Assembly: GCA_003162255.1 (NCBI GenBank)
Contig: PMMJ01000126.1
Coordinates: 1-10,688, forward strand
Direction: 5' to 3'
Length of the DNA: 10,688 bases
From: Acidobacteriaceae bacterium
GTDB taxonomy: Bacteria > Acidobacteriota > Terriglobia > Terriglobales > Acidobacteriaceae
This document shows, piece by piece, positions 1 through 6,907 of the stretch. Position numbers and translations under genes: made by a program. The first letter of the stretch is position 1. Every line of letters begins with the position of its first letter. The notes beneath the pieces were generated by a model that ran no database searches, had not been told where the DNA came from, and saw only the letters and a program-made list of their open reading frames with translations.

Positions 1-153
1 ACCATCCCGAACTGAGAAATTGGGCGAGGCTCCGGACTGCAAGGGCGTGTTTTCGCGCCGGTTGTTCTTCTTTGCATGTTTTCCAGCGAAATACCTTCCG
101 TTCGCGGCCAGTAGAAAAGCACCTTAACGACTGCGCGCCACTTCAGGCTCTGG
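1..153. other. Left-edge stretch without a supported gene
   Basis: This stretch lies beyond the stop codon of the leftward methyltransferase gene. Short frames are open to the window edge on both strands (for example a plus-strand frame ending at the TAA at 125-127), but none shows a recognisable motif or a start with a ribosome binding site. I see no convincing terminator hairpin for the methyltransferase gene, so its transcript could continue leftward out of the window. Confidence 0.4.
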
Positions 154-1188
154 CTAGTCATAAACTCCGCACTCCTTTGCCATTTCAATCAGTACGTGAA
201 TATTTTCAGGCGGCGTAATCGCTGGCATGTCGCAGCCGGCAGTCAAGATGAAACGCCCTTGCGGCTTCCAGACGGAGATGAGGTTCCGAGTTGCTTCACG
301 AACCTGCTCGACCGTTCCCCGGGCCAGGACGCCGCTGGGGTCGATGTTTCCAAACAGCACGTGGCGTTTCCCGGCGGTTTGTTTGGCTTTCCCGGCGTCG
401 GTTTTGTAGTCGAGCTCGAAGCCGCAGGGTTCGTACTCTGCCAGCATGTCTAGGATCTTGCTGGTATCACCGCAAATGTGAATCACCACGAAAATGCCAT
501 CGGCAGTAAGGTCTTTGACCAGGCGTTCCTCGTACGGACGCGCGAAGCGTTTGAACATGCGGGGGGAAACGACGTCCGGGCCGGCCAGGCTATCGCCTAG
601 CGAGGTGAGATGAGCTCCGGCCTTGGCCAGCGCTCGATGGACGGCGAGATGGCTTTGGTAGCAAATCTCCAGAAGCTGGGCGATGCGCGGATTGTCTGGC
701 TGCTCGGCGATCTCCATCAGGAAATCCTCGATGCCCCGCACCAGACACGCGAGACTGAAAGCGGCCTGGTCGGCGTTGCCCCGAATGGCAATTTCGCCGC
801 CCACTTGTTTGGAAATCAGCCGGACGGCCTCGATCAGAGCGGGAATGCGGCCGTCCCTCTCAGGATTGATCACTTTCAAGCGGTCAACTTCATCCAGGCT
901 GCCGATAGCAGGCTTCACGATGCGGCCCGGTTCGTTGGGGGCGCATCTCGATCCGGCACCCAAAGCCTCGGCCAGCATGGTGGTGTCCGTATCCACCATA
1001 ATGCAGTCGTGCTTATATTTTTCCACTGCCTGGAGGTGGACGCGGGCAATGACTTCAGGGTTGACCCGGTAGTCTTCCATGCGGGCACCGGCTTCGCGCA
1101 CGGCCAGCATGAAATTATGCAGGCACACAGGCACACGATCGGGGATCCCGCCCGCCAAGACTGTCCTCACGCGCTCAAGAGAATTCAT
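154..1188 (-). CDS. Uroporphyrinogen decarboxylase-family corrinoid methyltransferase (MtaA/CmuA-like)
   Basis: A 344-residue cytoplasmic protein of the URO-D fold. The methyltransferase branch (MtaA, MtbA, CmuA) moves a methyl group between a corrinoid protein and a thiol or other acceptor using a zinc ion. The zinc signature is visible: HIC gives H237 and C239, and TAGCDMP gives C319, fitting the HxC-x(n)-C pattern of this branch rather than true haem-pathway HemE. The GNIDP turn (280-284), common in the family, is also present. Length is normal. The frame is open upstream to 1239, but I chose the ATG at 1188 because a GGAGG (minus strand, 1196-1200) sits seven bases before it and the protein then begins in family style with MNSLERV. 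It is transcribed divergently from the homocysteine methyltransferase/RACo set, supporting a corrinoid role. The methyl donor or acceptor cannot be told from sequence; some members are O-demethylase or halomethane components. Confidence 0.88.
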   Translation of the reverse strand: MNSLERVRTVLAGGIPDRVPVCLHNFMLAVREAGARMEDYRVNPEVIARVHLQAVEKYKHDCIMVDTDTTMLAEALGAGSRCAPNEPGRIVKPAIGSLDEVDRLKVINPERDGRIPALIEAVRLISKQVGGEIAIRGNADQAAFSLACLVRGIEDFLMEIAEQPDNPRIAQLLEICYQSHLAVHRALAKAGAHLTSLGDSLAGPDVVSPRMFKRFARPYEERLVKDLTADGIFVVIHICGDTSKILDMLAEYEPCGFELDYKTDAGKAKQTAGKRHVLFGNIDPSGVLARGTVEQVREATRNLISVWKPQGRFILTAGCDMPAITPPENIHVLIEMAKECGVYD

Positions 1189-1267
1189 GTCGTCGCCTCC
1201 GAGAAATGACACCGTCGTCGTAGCTCGCCACAAATGCACCGCCGCGTTTGGTCAAGTCACGGTTATC

Positions 1268-1295
1268 ATCATAATACCGTCGAGCAGGGCGTGAA
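1268..1295 (-). promoter_or_regulatory. Possible promoter of the leftward methyltransferase gene
   Basis: On the minus strand TTCACG (1290-1295) and TATGAT (1268-1273) are separated by 16 bases. This would give a leader of roughly 75 bases before the ATG at 1188. The -10 is good and the -35 is weak, so this is only a candidate. Confidence 0.25.
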
Positions 1296-1300
1296 GCTGA

Positions 1301-1330
1301 ACACGTGACGGGACGCCGCTCCCGTGGTGT
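1301..1330. repeat. Inverted repeat in the divergent promoter region
   Basis: ACGGGA (1308-1313) pairs with TCCCGT (1320-1325) around a six-base loop, and ACAC (1301-1304) can pair with GTGT (1327-1330) on the outside. It lies between the two divergent transcription units, immediately upstream of a TATAAA box. An operator for a shared regulator or a leader hairpin are both possible; no T tract follows it. Confidence 0.3.
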
Positions 1331-1341
1331 TGCAGTCGTGA

Positions 1342-1348
1342 TATAAAT
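1342..1348 (+). promoter_or_regulatory. TATAAAT box directly before the rightward operon
   Basis: TATAAAT ends seven bases before the ATG at 1355. If it is a -10 element, transcription would begin at or next to that ATG, so the message would be essentially leaderless. No good -35 is seen 16-18 bases upstream, so this is a weak call. Confidence 0.25.
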
Positions 1349-1354
1349 CGGCTC

Positions 1355-1447
1355 ATGGCGAACCTGCGCGGCTACATCCAACGCATCCTCAAGCGCCGGT
1401 GCGAAATCGGCAGCGCCAGCCTGGCGCGCAAACTGGTGGCGGCGTGA
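1355..1447 (+). CDS. Possible 30-residue leader ORF coupled to the methyltransferase gene
   Basis: The frame encodes 30 residues, beginning MANLRGYIQRILKRRC, rich in Arg and Lys. Its TGA (1445-1447) overlaps the GTG start (1444) of the homocysteine methyltransferase gene as GTGA, the usual geometry for translational coupling. It has no clear Shine-Dalgarno, but a TATAAAT box sits just upstream, so it could be translated from a leaderless message. I do not recognise the peptide. It may be a real leader peptide, a remnant, or chance. Confidence 0.25.
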   Translation: MANLRGYIQRILKRRCEIGSASLARKLVAA

Positions 1448-2304
1448 GCCGACTAAGCGAGTGGCTGGCAGGTGGCCTGCTGATCACCGACGGCGCGTGG
1501 GGGACGGAATTGCAGACGCGCGGCCTAGCCCCTGGTCTGGCGCCGGATATCTGGAACCTGGACCATCCCGAACGCGTGGAAGCAGTGGCGCGCTCCTATA
1601 TTGAGGCGGGCAGCCAGATTATCCTCACGAACACTTTCCGCGCCAACTCGGTCGCGATGGAAGGCGACATCGAAGCGATCAATCGCGCGGGAGTCGCGAT
1701 CTCGAAGCGGGCAGCGGCGGGACAGGCGCTGGTGTTTGCCTCGATCGGTCCGACGGGCAAGATGCTGATCGCGGGCGAGATCGGCAAGGAGCAGGCGAGT
1801 GCGGCCTTTGCCGCGCAGGCCGAGGCGCTGGCAACGGCGGGCGCGGACGCACTGCTGGTGGAAACGATGAGCGACGTCGAGGAGGCGGCCTTGGCCGTGG
1901 CCGCGGCCAAGGGCACCGGGCTGCCGGTAATCGCCTCTTTCGCGTTCGACTCGGGCAAGAACAAGGACCGCACGATGATGGGCGCGACGCCCGAGGCCGT
2001 TGCCGCGGCGATGGTCGAAGCAGGCGCGGACGCGGTTGGCGCGAACTGCGGCGTCGGGATCGAGAATGCCGCGCTCCTCTGCCGGCGTTTGCGCGCGGCG
2101 TGCGATCTCCCGATCTGGATCAAGCCGAATGCGGGGTTGCCGAAGATGGAGGGAACCGCGATTCGATATGACGTCTCGCCCGAATTCTTCGCTTCGCACT
2201 ACGCGGCCTTGCGCGATGCGGGCGCCGCGTTCGTGGGCGGCTGCTGTGGTTCCACACCGGACTTCATTCGTGCCCTGGTGAGCGCTCGATGCGCCTCAAA
2301 CTGA
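1444..2304 (+). CDS. Homocysteine S-methyltransferase-family protein
   Basis: A 286-residue protein matching the homocysteine-binding barrel of BHMT and the N-terminal module of MetH. It would transfer a methyl group to homocysteine, making methionine. Family signs are the N-terminal LITDGAWGTELQTRG, the segment ILTNTFRAN, and the three zinc-binding cysteines: C202 in GANCGVG and C267-C268 in GGCCGS. All three are intact, so it is probably active. It lacks the folate-binding, cobalamin-binding and reactivation modules of full MetH, so the methyl must come from a separate corrinoid protein or small donor. The GTG at 1444 is preferred because the conserved region begins there; another in-frame GTG at 1399 adds only a low-complexity extension. 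Its end overlaps the DUF1638 gene by 16 bases. With the RACo-like gene downstream, it may act as a split, corrinoid-dependent methionine synthase part. Confidence 0.87.
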   Translation: MSRLSEWLAGGLLITDGAWGTELQTRGLAPGLAPDIWNLDHPERVEAVARSYIEAGSQIILTNTFRANSVAMEGDIEAINRAGVAISKRAAAGQALVFASIGPTGKMLIAGEIGKEQASAAFAAQAEALATAGADALLVETMSDVEEAALAVAAAKGTGLPVIASFAFDSGKNKDRTMMGATPEAVAAAMVEAGADAVGANCGVGIENAALLCRRLRAACDLPIWIKPNAGLPKMEGTAIRYDVSPEFFASHYAALRDAGAAFVGGCCGSTPDFIRALVSARCASN

Positions 2305-3017
2305 TCAGTTGCGAAGTTCTGTTCCGCGAGATGTGCGATGCCTGCGCGCATTCGCCGCATCAGGTGGACTTGGAATTTCTGCCCAAGGGATTGCACGATC
2401 TGGGCAGCAAACCGATGGCGGCGAAAATTCAGGAGCTCGTGGACCGCACCCCCGCAGGCGTCTACGACGCGATTCTCCTCGGCTACGGGCTTTGCGGCAA
2501 CGGGCTCGACGGGCTGACCGCGCGGCATACGCGACTAGTGTTGCCGCGCGCACACGACTGCATCGCGCTGCTGATGGGCAGCCGCGAGCGCTACCAGGCG
2601 TACTTCGAGGGCAACCCCGGCACTTACTACCGGTCGACTGGCTGGCTGGAGCGCGGTCAAGGCGTGCAGCAGTTGACGCACAACACGACCGGGTTCGACG
2701 AGCCGCTGGAAGCGCTGATTCGCAAGTACGGCGAGGACAACGGACGTTACCTCTACGAGAAGCTGACGCGCTACCGTTCGCAGTACCGCAAGCTCACGTT
2801 CATCGAGACGGGGCTGGAAGCAGGCGGGAATTTTGTCGCCGAGGCGGCCGCCGAAGCCAAGCAGAAGGGCTGGAATTTCGAACGGCTGTCAGGGAACCTG
2901 GCGTGGCTGCGGCGCATGGTCGAGGGCGAGTGGGCGGAACCTGAATTTGTTGTCGCCGAACCGGGCCAGCGCATCGTGGCCAGCTACGACAAAGGTGTGG
3001 TAAAGGTGAAGCCATGA
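2289..3017 (+). CDS. DUF1638 domain protein
   Basis: A 242-residue cytoplasmic protein with the DUF1638 pattern: SCEVLFRE near the N-terminus, GYGLCGNG (65-72), RAHDCIALLMGS (87-98) and a following PGTYYRSTGW. No signal peptide or membrane segment is visible. Candidate metal or corrinoid ligands are C8, C16/C19 (a CxxC), C69, H89 and C91; those in the conserved motifs (C8, C69, H89, C91) are the more likely to matter. The biochemical function is not established to my knowledge, though my recollection is that the family tends to occur beside corrinoid methyltransferases and their activators, as here. GGTGAG (2277-2282) lies six bases before the ATG. The gene overlaps the preceding methyltransferase gene by 16 bases, so co-translation is likely. 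I infer an accessory role in methyl transfer. Confidence 0.82.
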   Translation: MRLKLISCEVLFREMCDACAHSPHQVDLEFLPKGLHDLGSKPMAAKIQELVDRTPAGVYDAILLGYGLCGNGLDGLTARHTRLVLPRAHDCIALLMGSRERYQAYFEGNPGTYYRSTGWLERGQGVQQLTHNTTGFDEPLEALIRKYGEDNGRYLYEKLTRYRSQYRKLTFIETGLEAGGNFVAEAAAEAKQKGWNFERLSGNLAWLRRMVEGEWAEPEFVVAEPGQRIVASYDKGVVKVKP

Positions 3018-3043
3018 CGCGGTTTGCGCGCAGCCGTTCGTGA
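3014..3043 (+). other. Nine-residue mini-ORF bridging two genes
   Basis: An ATG overlaps the stop of the DUF1638 gene as ATGA (3014-3017). It reads nine codons (MTRFARSRS) to a TGA at 3041-3043, which overlaps the GTG start of the RACo-like gene as GTGA. AGGTGA (3005-3009 region) lies a few bases before the ATG. It could carry ribosomes from one gene to the next, or be a chance by-product of an ancestral start. A peptide function is unlikely. Confidence 0.25.
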
Positions 3044-4470
3044 AACTCGAACTCCATCCCCAAGCGCGGAAGACGCTGGCGGATCAGCTCTTTGCGGCAG
3101 GCGTCGAATTCCCCTGTGGCGGCGAGAATGCGTGCGGCGGTTGTAAGGTGCGGGTGCTCGCGGGCGAGGTACCGGTCACCTCGACGATGCAGGAAGCGCT
3201 CACCGAAAAAGAGATCCGCGAGGGCTGGCGCCTGGCCTGCTGCGCGTCCGCAGCGGGACCGGTTGTGGTTGAAGTCGAACAGTGGTCCCTGCGCGTGCTC
3301 ACCGACGACGCGCAAGTGCCCATCGAGCCGCGCTCGGGACGGGGTGCGGTCATCGACCTGGGCACGACCACGCTCGTGGTCCAGGTAGTCGATCTCAGCA
3401 GCGGCGAAGTCCAGCGGGTGGAGACCGCGCTCAACCCGCAGGCGCGCTACGGGGCCGACGTGATGAGCCGCCTGCAATACGATCTTCAGCGACCGGGCGA
3501 ACTGGGCCGCCTCATCCGCGAAGCGCTCGGAGGGATGCTGGGCGTCGAGCCTCTCCGCGAAGTATTGGTGGCGGGCAATACGGCGATGCACCATCTCTTC
3601 TGCGGCCTCGATGTGGAGCCGCTGACTCACACACCGTTCGCCTCACCCACACTGGGCAGCTATCGCTTCGAGAATTCGGATTTCGGATGGCCGGGGCCGG
3701 TCGAATTCCTGCCCTGCCAGGGCGGATTCGTCGGCAGCGATCTGCTGTGCGGCATCGTGGCCACGCAACTCGACGAACAGACGCGGCCATGCGCACTGTT
3801 CGACATCGGAACGAATGGCGAAGTAGTGGTGGGATCGGCCCAGGGAATTGTGTGTGCGTCGACCGCAGCCGGCCCGGCTTTTGAAGGCGGGCGCATTGGC
3901 GTGGGGATGCGTGCGGGCACGGGTGCGATCGACACGGTGCATGTGCGCGACGGCGCGTTCGAGTGCCACGTCATTGGCGGCGGACCGGCGCGCGGCATCT
4001 GTGGCAGCGGCCTGGTGGACGCGGCAGCGTGCGGAGTCGAACTGGGCCTGATCGCCGCCAACGGCCGCCTGACCAACGCCGACAAGCGCTTGCCGCTGGC
4101 CGAGGGCGTGTCACTGTCGCAGAGCGATATCCGCGAGTTGCAACTGGCCAAAGGCGCGATGGCGGCGGGTCTGCGCATGCTCGCCGGCGGAGGCGTCGAA
4201 AAACTTTGCCTGGCGGGCGCCTTCGGCAATTACATCCGGCAGACGAGCGCGCGCGCCATCGGACTGCTGCCCGACGACCTGGCGGTCGAACCGGTGGGCA
4301 ACAGCGCGCTGCGCGGCGTTCGCACGTTGCTACTCACGCCCTCCACGCGTCATGCGCGCTTGAAGAAGATTGCGACACTGTCGCGGCATGTCGAACTCGC
4401 CGCCGACCCAGATTTCCAATACATATTCGCCGAGATGATGGCGCTCGCCCGCTACCGGCTGAGCGCCTGA
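3040..4470 (+). CDS. RACo-like corrinoid-activating protein, short form (ferredoxin + ASKHA/DUF4445)
   Basis: A 476-residue protein expected to use electrons and ATP to return oxidised Co(II) corrinoid to active Co(I). Residues 1-85 form a plant-type [2Fe-2S] ferredoxin domain with cysteines 26, 32, 35 and 67 (CGGENACGGC, then RLACCAS). From about residue 102 comes the ASKHA ATPase core: phosphate-1 loop DLGTTT (106-111), AGNTAMHHLFCG, phosphate-2 motif DIGTNGE (255-261), GICGSGLVD, LAGAFGNYI and the late GNSALRG motif. The family's best-studied members are above 600 residues with a linker and middle domain between these parts; here only about 17 residues separate them. The frame has an in-frame stop at 3007-3009 and no other start before the GTG at 3040. 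The Shine-Dalgarno is poor, so translation is probably coupled to the upstream gene. Placement beside two methyltransferases supports the activation role. Confidence 0.88.
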   Translation: MKLELHPQARKTLADQLFAAGVEFPCGGENACGGCKVRVLAGEVPVTSTMQEALTEKEIREGWRLACCASAAGPVVVEVEQWSLRVLTDDAQVPIEPRSGRGAVIDLGTTTLVVQVVDLSSGEVQRVETALNPQARYGADVMSRLQYDLQRPGELGRLIREALGGMLGVEPLREVLVAGNTAMHHLFCGLDVEPLTHTPFASPTLGSYRFENSDFGWPGPVEFLPCQGGFVGSDLLCGIVATQLDEQTRPCALFDIGTNGEVVVGSAQGIVCASTAAGPAFEGGRIGVGMRAGTGAIDTVHVRDGAFECHVIGGGPARGICGSGLVDAAACGVELGLIAANGRLTNADKRLPLAEGVSLSQSDIRELQLAKGAMAAGLRMLAGGGVEKLCLAGAFGNYIRQTSARAIGLLPDDLAVEPVGNSALRGVRTLLLTPSTRHARLKKIATLSRHVELAADPDFQYIFAEMMALARYRLSA

Positions 4471-4520
4471 GTATTCTGTGACCCGAGCAATTCCACTGGA
4501 ACATCGCGCGGTCCAGAACC

Positions 4521-4557
4521 GGAGCATCCCGATTGTCGAGGAATCGGCATGGACTCC
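4521..4557. terminator. Hairpin between convergent genes, possible terminator
   Basis: CCGATT (4529-4534) pairs with AATCGG (4542-4547) around a seven-base loop, and an outer GGAG (4521-4524) pairs with CTCC (4554-4557). It sits in the 116-base gap between the convergent RACo-like and regulator genes, where a bidirectional terminator would be expected. There is no T tract on either side, so the call is weak. Confidence 0.3.
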
Positions 4558-4586
4558 GAATGGCACGCAGTGGCGGAGCCGAGTGC

Positions 4587-6527
4587 TCACTGGAAACTGT
4601 TCGAAACGGAATGGACTTCTTGCACCAGCCTGGAGTATTTCGGATCCGAGCGCAGCGAATCGAATGCCGGATCGCTTTCCAAAAAGACCATCCAGCCTTC
4701 CCTGTCTTGCAGGGCACGATCAAGGAATTCCAGAGCTCCCGCTTTATCGCCGGCAAAACTCATACAGCGCGCGTCATCGACAAGACTTCTCAAGTGGCTC
4801 CCGTCACTGGAGGAGGTCACGGCTTTGAGCGATGCGGCATAACCCTCTTTTTCATACACCGTAACGATTTCTTTTTCGCCGTCAGTGGTGAAAATCAAGT
4901 GCGCAACCGCATCGAGTTCCTTCCAGGCACGGGGAACGTCTCCGGTCACCGAATAGGCCCACCACAGTTTGTAATGCGCGGTGAGAAAATCGGGATTCTC
5001 GTCCACGACCGACTGTATTTCCTGGATGGCCCGCGGATATTGGTGGTCCGTGTAGTGCAGCCAGCCCAAATTTGTGCGCAGGATTAGCGCTTTTGGATCC
5101 AGCGCCAAAGCCACGCGCATCTGCTTTTCGGCGTCCGGCAACCGTCCGCTGGTCATTAGCACCAAGGCATACCAGTGGCGAGCATCCACATTGGTGGGTT
5201 CCAACTGAATGGCCTGGAGAAGTTCTTTTTCCGCTGCGGCAGGATTCCACTCATAGAACCATTTGTTAAGTCCCAATGCGGCATGAGCCTCAGCAAGATC
5301 GGGGTCGGCGGCGATGGCCTGCAGGGCAGCAGCTTTGGCCTGACTATGCGCCTGATTGGTGTCCATAAAGCTATATTGGCCCATCAGATTGTAGGTAACG
5401 GCAAGCTCCGCATAAGCGCGCGCATACTGTGGATCCTGCGCCACAGCCGTTCCAAAACTCTGCAGCGCATTGCCCAACCCAATCCTGGAGCGCTGCGCAA
5501 CGTAGTAGAGCCCTTGCAGGTAGGCATCGTGCGCGGCGTTGTTGATCGGGGTGTGCTCCGCCGTCTTTCCGGCGAGCAATGTCAGCGACAGGGAGTGCGC
5601 CACGGAGCCGGTCAGGTGGTTTTCAAATTTCAGAATCTGCCCCGTGTCTCCATCGAAGGTATCGGCCCAGACATGCGTTTGATCGTCGCCACGAATTAAC
5701 TGTGCCGTTACATGGAGATGGTCTCCCTCGGATTGCACGCTACCTTCGAGAACATACTGCACGCCCAGTTCCTGGGCAATTTGCCGGATGGTTTTGCTGG
5801 TGGACTTATAGGACATCGCCGAGGTGCGCGCGATCACCCGTAATTGGCCGCCCTCAGATCGCGCAAGTCCGGTAATCATTTCCTCGGTGACCCCGTCGGA
5901 CAAGTATTCCTTGGAGGGATCGCCAGTCAGATTGGTGAAGGGCAGAACCACTATAGAGACGGCGCTGTGGGACTCGGCATTCCCGAATCTTTTGTAGCTG
6001 AAATAGCCAGCGGCGATAACCACCGCCAGAACCCCGACAGTAGTCGACGCCTTCGCCCAAAACCAGCGGCCACGGCGCTGGTGCGGAACCGAGACTGCCA
6101 TCCGAACCGGCGACTCGTCGTCAGTCTCCTCCTCGACCACCATGCCGGTCTCGGACTGCGCGGACTCGAGCATTCGCTCGCCCCGGGTGGCGCCATCCCG
6201 GGGAATCTGCTCGACCGTCGCTGTGAACTGGTATCCCTTGCCTGGAATCGTAACCACAATGGGGTCGGCTTGCTGATTGGTGGCCATGGCCTTGCGCAGG
6301 AGAAAAACATGCTGGGTGAGATTGCTCTCCTCGACAAAGGAGTCAGGCCAGACGGCGGTCAGCAACTGGTCCTTGGTGACCACCTGATGCGGGTGCGTCG
6401 CCAGATACAGGAGCAGATCAAAGGTCTTGGGATTGAGCGCAACGAGGCGGTTATCGCGCCGGAGCGAGCGGGCGTCGGGGTCAAGCTGGTATCCGGCAAA
6501 TTGAATCAGAGCCTTCACTGCCAACAC
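4587..6527 (-). CDS. Membrane-anchored winged-helix regulator with TolB/FlgO-like and TPR domains
   Basis: A 646-residue CadC/ToxR-style regulator. Residues about 8-105 are an OmpR-type winged helix (FDLLLYLATHP, LTAVWPDSFVEESNLTQHV, IPGKGYQF), which would bind DNA in the cytoplasm. A linker follows, then a single membrane helix near 163-178. The extracytoplasmic part starts with a segment like the TolB N-terminal/FlgO-type domain (SIVVLPFTNLTGD, then LSDGVTEEMI, and VLEGSVQ) at about 189-310. TPR repeats fill about 335-540 and would bind partners. The frame continues upstream to an ATG at 6668, but the extra 47 residues have no domain character; I use the GTG at 6527, with the GTG at 6518 equally possible. 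No Shine-Dalgarno is evident for either. It diverges from the secreted peptidase gene and may regulate it. Many paralogues of this architecture are typical of Acidobacteriota. Confidence 0.85.
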   Translation of the reverse strand: MLAVKALIQFAGYQLDPDARSLRRDNRLVALNPKTFDLLLYLATHPHQVVTKDQLLTAVWPDSFVEESNLTQHVFLLRKAMATNQQADPIVVTIPGKGYQFTATVEQIPRDGATRGERMLESAQSETGMVVEEETDDESPVRMAVSVPHQRRGRWFWAKASTTVGVLAVVIAAGYFSYKRFGNAESHSAVSIVVLPFTNLTGDPSKEYLSDGVTEEMITGLARSEGGQLRVIARTSAMSYKSTSKTIRQIAQELGVQYVLEGSVQSEGDHLHVTAQLIRGDDQTHVWADTFDGDTGQILKFENHLTGSVAHSLSLTLLAGKTAEHTPINNAAHDAYLQGLYYVAQRSRIGLGNALQSFGTAVAQDPQYARAYAELAVTYNLMGQYSFMDTNQAHSQAKAAALQAIAADPDLAEAHAALGLNKWFYEWNPAAAEKELLQAIQLEPTNVDARHWYALVLMTSGRLPDAEKQMRVALALDPKALILRTNLGWLHYTDHQYPRAIQEIQSVVDENPDFLTAHYKLWWAYSVTGDVPRAWKELDAVAHLIFTTDGEKEIVTVYEKEGYAASLKAVTSSSDGSHLRSLVDDARCMSFAGDKAGALEFLDRALQDREGWMVFLESDPAFDSLRSDPKYSRLVQEVHSVSNSFQ

Positions 6528-6537
6528 TTTGGGAATA

Positions 6538-6565
6538 TTTATAAAAATTGAGAACTTTTGAGCAA
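6538..6565 (-). promoter_or_regulatory. Candidate sigma70-type promoter of the regulator gene
   Basis: On the minus strand TTGCTC (6560-6565) and TATAAA (6538-6543) are spaced by 16 bases in an AT-rich stretch. The expected transcription start, near 6531, would leave only about 4-13 bases before the GTG codons at 6527 and 6518. That would fit the absence of a Shine-Dalgarno and a nearly leaderless message. Confidence 0.4.
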
Positions 6566-6704
6566 CGCTTTCATGACATCCGCCCGAGGTTCTGAGAAAA
6601 CTTGTAGCCGGCAAAAGAAGCCGTTCGCCAACGAGCCCAATAGCGTAACAAGCCCGCGGAGTTGACACAAGGGCTTTTCACTCGTGCTTGAGCTGCGCGG
6701 AAAC

Positions 6705-6755
6705 GACATGGAGAAAGAACGACGGGGGAGGGTCAGATCGTAAATTCTCCATGTC
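6705..6755. repeat. 11-bp perfect inverted repeat, extended hairpin
   Basis: GACATGGAGAA (6705-6715) is the exact reverse complement of TTCTCCATGTC (6745-6755). Inside, after a symmetric three-base internal loop, ACGA (6719-6722) pairs with TCGT (6738-6741), leaving a 15-base G-rich loop. The nesting favours an RNA stem-loop over a simple operator, though a dimeric regulator site remains possible. Confidence 0.55.
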
Positions 6756-6774
6756 TACCGCGACGGGCGCCCGC

Positions 6775-6833
6775 CAGATGGGGCAATGGGGGAGTGGACC
6801 GGAGTAGTCGAAGCCGGACGCTTGCCCCACCTG
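6775..6833. repeat. 12-base inverted repeat with one mismatch, second hairpin
   Basis: CAGATGGGGCAA (6775-6786) pairs with TTGCCCCACCTG (6822-6833) at 11 of 12 positions. A CCGG/CCGG pair (6799-6802 with 6814-6817) can form inside the 35-base spacer. It begins 20 bases after the previous hairpin, so the two look like consecutive domains of one structured element. Confidence 0.5.
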
Positions 6834-6907
6834 CGGGGTCTGCCGAGATTCTTCCGCTAGCCGATGCGCTGCTCCCGACCGGCTTGAACGCGCCAACACT
6901 GCAGTTA

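Noticed and set aside
1..127. Plus-strand frame open at the left edge, ending at the TAA at 125-127
   Set aside because: About 41 residues with no recognisable motif; too little to call a gene end.
610..1209. Rightward 199-codon open frame opposite the URO-D methyltransferase
   Set aside because: The opposite strand encodes a clear zinc-site methyltransferase with a strong ribosome binding site; this frame is its complement.
1189..1354. Cobalamin riboswitch before the methyltransferase operon
   Set aside because: The gap is short and I cannot find a convincing B12 box; only a loose resemblance exists near 1227-1240.
1525..2199. Leftward 224-codon open frame opposite the homocysteine methyltransferase
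   Set aside because: It is antisense to an intact zinc-site enzyme and shows only Arg-rich, low-complexity sequence.
2800..3630. Leftward 276-codon open frame opposite the DUF1638 and RACo-like genes
   Set aside because: It is antisense to two well-supported genes, spans their junction, is rich in Arg, His and Ala as expected from GC-rich complement, and has no recognisable motif.
5844..6551. Rightward 235-codon open frame opposite the regulator's N-terminal half
   Set aside because: The leftward frame has a clear winged helix, membrane helix and sensor segment; this frame has no domain character.
6662..6690. TTGACA at 6662-6667 as a -35 for the peptidase gene
   Set aside because: The hexamer is perfect, but nothing like a -10 lies 16-18 bases downstream (TGCTTG at 6685).
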